Origin: an uncultured Chloroflexota bacterium
GTDB taxonomy: Bacteria > Chloroflexota > Limnocylindria > Limnocylindrales > Limnocylindraceae
NCBI GenBank assembly: GCA_903937225.1
Contig: CAIZYO010000018.1
Span: forward strand, 1 to 5,384
DNA: 5,384 nt
Direction of reading: 5' to 3'
The notes below the pieces were generated by a model, which had not been told where the DNA came from, ran no database searches, and saw only the letters and a program-made list of their open reading frames with translations. Numbering within the stretch: position 1 is the stretch's first letter; each line of letters begins with the position of its first letter. Of this stretch, positions 4,887 through 5,384 are shown in pieces. The position numbers and the translations under genes are program-made.

Positions 4887-5384
4887 TTATGCCCCGAAAC
4901 CAACGGCGCGGGCGGCGGTCGCGAGGGCGGCCTGAATCTCCGTGATTTCGCCGACGCCCTCGACCACCTGAAGTCGGCCCTTACTTCGATAGATCTCAAC
5001 GACCTCGTCCAGCGCGCTCAGCTGGTTTGCAAGCCGCGCAGCAACCGTCTCCGGTGCGTCGTCGCTACGTGTGATGAGTTCGGAGCCACATGCATCGCAG
5101 ACGCCTTCCACTGCGGGTGGTCGGCTTGCAACATGGAAGGATCGCCCACACGATGAGCAGACACGCCGACCGGTGAGGCGTGCAGTCAGGACGCTCACAT
5201 CAACCTTGAGCAGGATCGCGTTGATTGCACGACCACTTGATGTGAACGCGGCATCAAGTGCCGCAACCTGCGCTGCATTGCGTGGGAAGCCATCAAGGAT
5301 CACGCGTGTCGCTGCGTCAGCGCGTGCAAGCCGAGCACTGATCATGCCAACAGTGATTTCGTCGGGTACAAGCTTCCCCGCATC
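4887..5384 (-). CDS. adk: Adenylate kinase, zinc-LID form (5' end outside window)
   Basis: Adenylate kinase catalyses ATP + AMP = 2 ADP in the cytosol. The visible 165 residues are in frame to the right edge and begin DAGKLVPDE, part of the AMP-binding region, so about 53 N-terminal residues with the P-loop are missing. Present are LDGFPRN (visible residues 30-36), LTGRRVCSSCGRSFHV opening the LID domain, and a C76-X2-C79-X16-C96-X2-C99 zinc site. RSDDAPETVAARL follows and supplies conserved LID and catalytic residues. The C-terminus is normal in length, ending VGFGA. Its ATG at 5345 is internal, not the start. The order adk-map-infA is the classic arrangement downstream of secY, which is expected just outside the window. 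Confidence 0.97.
   Translation of the reverse strand, partial: DAGKLVPDEITVGMISARLARADAATRVILDGFPRNAAQVAALDAAFTSSGRAINAILLKVDVSVLTARLTGRRVCSSCGRSFHVASRPPAVEGVCDACGSELITRSDDAPETVAARLANQLSALDEVVEIYRSKGRLQVVEGVGEITEIQAALATAARAVGFGA

Overview
The window is one unbroken block of translation and transcription genes, all read on the minus strand. From right to left: adk (5' end cut by the window edge), map, infA, rpmJ, rpsM, rpsK, rpsD, rpoA, rplQ, rplM and rpsI (3' end cut by the left edge). This is the tail of the conserved bacterial spc/alpha ribosomal protein superoperon running straight into the rplM-rpsI pair. All eleven genes are recognisable from signature motifs. I see no mobile element, CRISPR array, tRNA or rRNA, and no gene on the plus strand.

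Layout: (1) 5384-4124 holds adk and map, 7 bases apart. (2) 4123-3966 is the only sizeable non-coding gap, about 158 bases, with two short hairpins and a weak promoter-like sequence ahead of infA. (3) 3965-1154 packs infA, rpmJ, rpsM, rpsK, rpsD and rpoA with gaps of 4-16 bases, most with clear Shine-Dalgarno sequences. (4) 1152-1 carries rplQ (1 base after rpoA), rplM and rpsI. The truA gene that often lies between rplQ and rplM is absent. rpmJ encodes only 37 residues and begins with GTG.

The genes work together: RpoA nucleates RNA polymerase assembly; S13, S11, S4 and S9 build the 30S subunit, and L36, L17 and L13 the 50S; IF-1 acts in translation initiation; MetAP trims initiator methionine from new proteins; adenylate kinase balances adenine nucleotides. 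Co-transcription would tie their output to growth rate.

The organism is a bacterium of moderately high G+C (around 60 percent by eye). S4, L36 and adenylate kinase all keep their zinc-binding cysteines. The RpoA, S13, L13 and IF-1 sequences resemble, from memory, those of Chloroflexota more than Proteobacteria or Actinobacteria; this is a low-confidence impression. The region is ordinary core genome and I do not see an undescribed system. Points worth a second look are the tandem TTG start of infA, the leader before it, the alternative starts of rpsI and rplM, the acidic repeat-coded tail of RpoA, and the missing truA.
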